Source of the DNA: Candidatus Acidiferrales bacterium
Lineage (GTDB): Bacteria; Acidobacteriota; Terriglobia; Acidoferrales; UBA7541
Reading direction: 5' to 3'
Assembly (NCBI GenBank): GCA_030043155.1
Contig: JASHYE010000113.1
Location: 1-6,092, forward strand
DNA length: 6,092 bases
Of the stretch, positions 5,744 through 6,092 are shown one piece after another. Below the pieces are notes generated by a model, which was not told the origin of the DNA, ran no database searches, and saw only the letters and a program-made list of their open reading frames with translations. Within the stretch, counting starts at the first letter, position 1, and each line of letters begins with the position of its first letter. The position numbers were made by a program, and so were the translations under genes.

Positions 5744-6092
5744 ACGACAGAATCACAGACGTTTTGGTGATGGGCGGAGGCGCAACGGGTCAGCTCGCCG
5801 CGGCCTACCTACGGATGCGCTTTCCGCAACTGAAAATTACAGTTGTCGAAGGCCCTCACAAGAATCGGCCTATCGTTGGCGAATCCTTTGTCGAAATTAC
5901 GATTGATTTTTTGCTGGAACTCGGTCTCGGCTCATATTTGATCGAGCATCATTTTCCAAAATACGGTCTCACTTACTATTTCAAGACGGAAATCGACCGT
6001 CCCGAAGATCGCACCTACGTGGTCGACGAAACGCCCACCGTCCCGCCGCTGCTTTCGTTCCAAATCAACCGTTTCACTTTTGACCACGAAGT
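5740..6092 (+). CDS. FAD-dependent oxidoreductase, flavin-dependent halogenase-like (3' end outside window)
   Basis: ATG 5740 overlaps the DUF5996 stop (ATGA). 117 codons are readable, open to the right edge. The N-terminus is a Rossmann FAD-binding unit: DVLVMGGGATG (7-17) with GxGxxG-like glycines, then TVVEG (34-38) ending the second beta strand with Glu37, the usual ribose-binding acid. Next come RPIVGES (43-49) and FLLELGLGSYL. The PxxVGES segment shortly after the dinucleotide site is typical of the tryptophan-halogenase-type flavoproteins. Those proteins also contain non-halogenating oxidoreductases. The diagnostic WxWxIP motif and the catalytic lysine lie beyond the visible part or are absent so far, so halogenase activity cannot be claimed. 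It is tightly linked to DUF5996 and the zinc-finger gene upstream. Confidence 0.82.
   Translation, partial: MNDRITDVLVMGGGATGQLAAAYLRMRFPQLKITVVEGPHKNRPIVGESFVEITIDFLLELGLGSYLIEHHFPKYGLTYYFKTEIDRPEDRTYVVDETPTVPPLLSFQINRFTFDHE

Noticed and set aside
1..6092. CRISPR array, insertion sequence or long repeats
   Set aside because: No regularly spaced repeats, transposase-like ORFs or terminal inverted repeats were seen on reading through the window.

Overview
The window looks like chromosomal DNA from a Gram-negative bacterium of moderately high GC. An ADP-heptose epimerase implies a lipopolysaccharide inner core, and two ORFs carry export signals. The gene mix (bacterial deoxyhypusine-synthase-like protein, FmdE-like exported protein, XynE-like SGNH hydrolase, DUF5996) fits Acidobacteriota best. 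That placement is inference from gene content, not a measured result. All genes recognised lie on the + strand.

Layout. Positions 2-325 hold the C-terminal 107 residues of an unidentified protein, with a charged Ala/Pro/Ser-rich stretch and a helical tail. A complete tRNA-Phe(GAA) with encoded CCA lies at 414-488, behind a near-consensus sigma70-type promoter at 368-396. About 300 bases follow with no recognisable gene. A strong Shine-Dalgarno then starts a deoxyhypusine-synthase-like gene (787-1770), which overlaps or abuts hldD (about 1754-2785), the heptose epimerase of LPS core synthesis. Immediately downstream is a short signal-peptide ORF (2799-3005) that appears to be the broken 5' end of an FmdE-family gene. 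A stand-alone exported SGNH/GDSL esterase occupies 3128-4426.

The right end is a compact three-gene unit: a bacterial UBP-type zinc-finger protein (4529-4789), a DUF5996 protein (4796-5743) and the N-terminal part of a flavin-dependent halogenase/oxidoreductase-like protein (5740 to the window end). The spacing is 6 nt and then an ATGA overlap, so co-transcription is likely. No function is known for this combination, and it is the best candidate here for something undescribed. The second point of interest is the deoxyhypusine-synthase homologue. It keeps the catalytic lysine but has changed residues where the human enzyme binds spermidine, and the usual protein substrate, eIF5A, is absent from bacteria.
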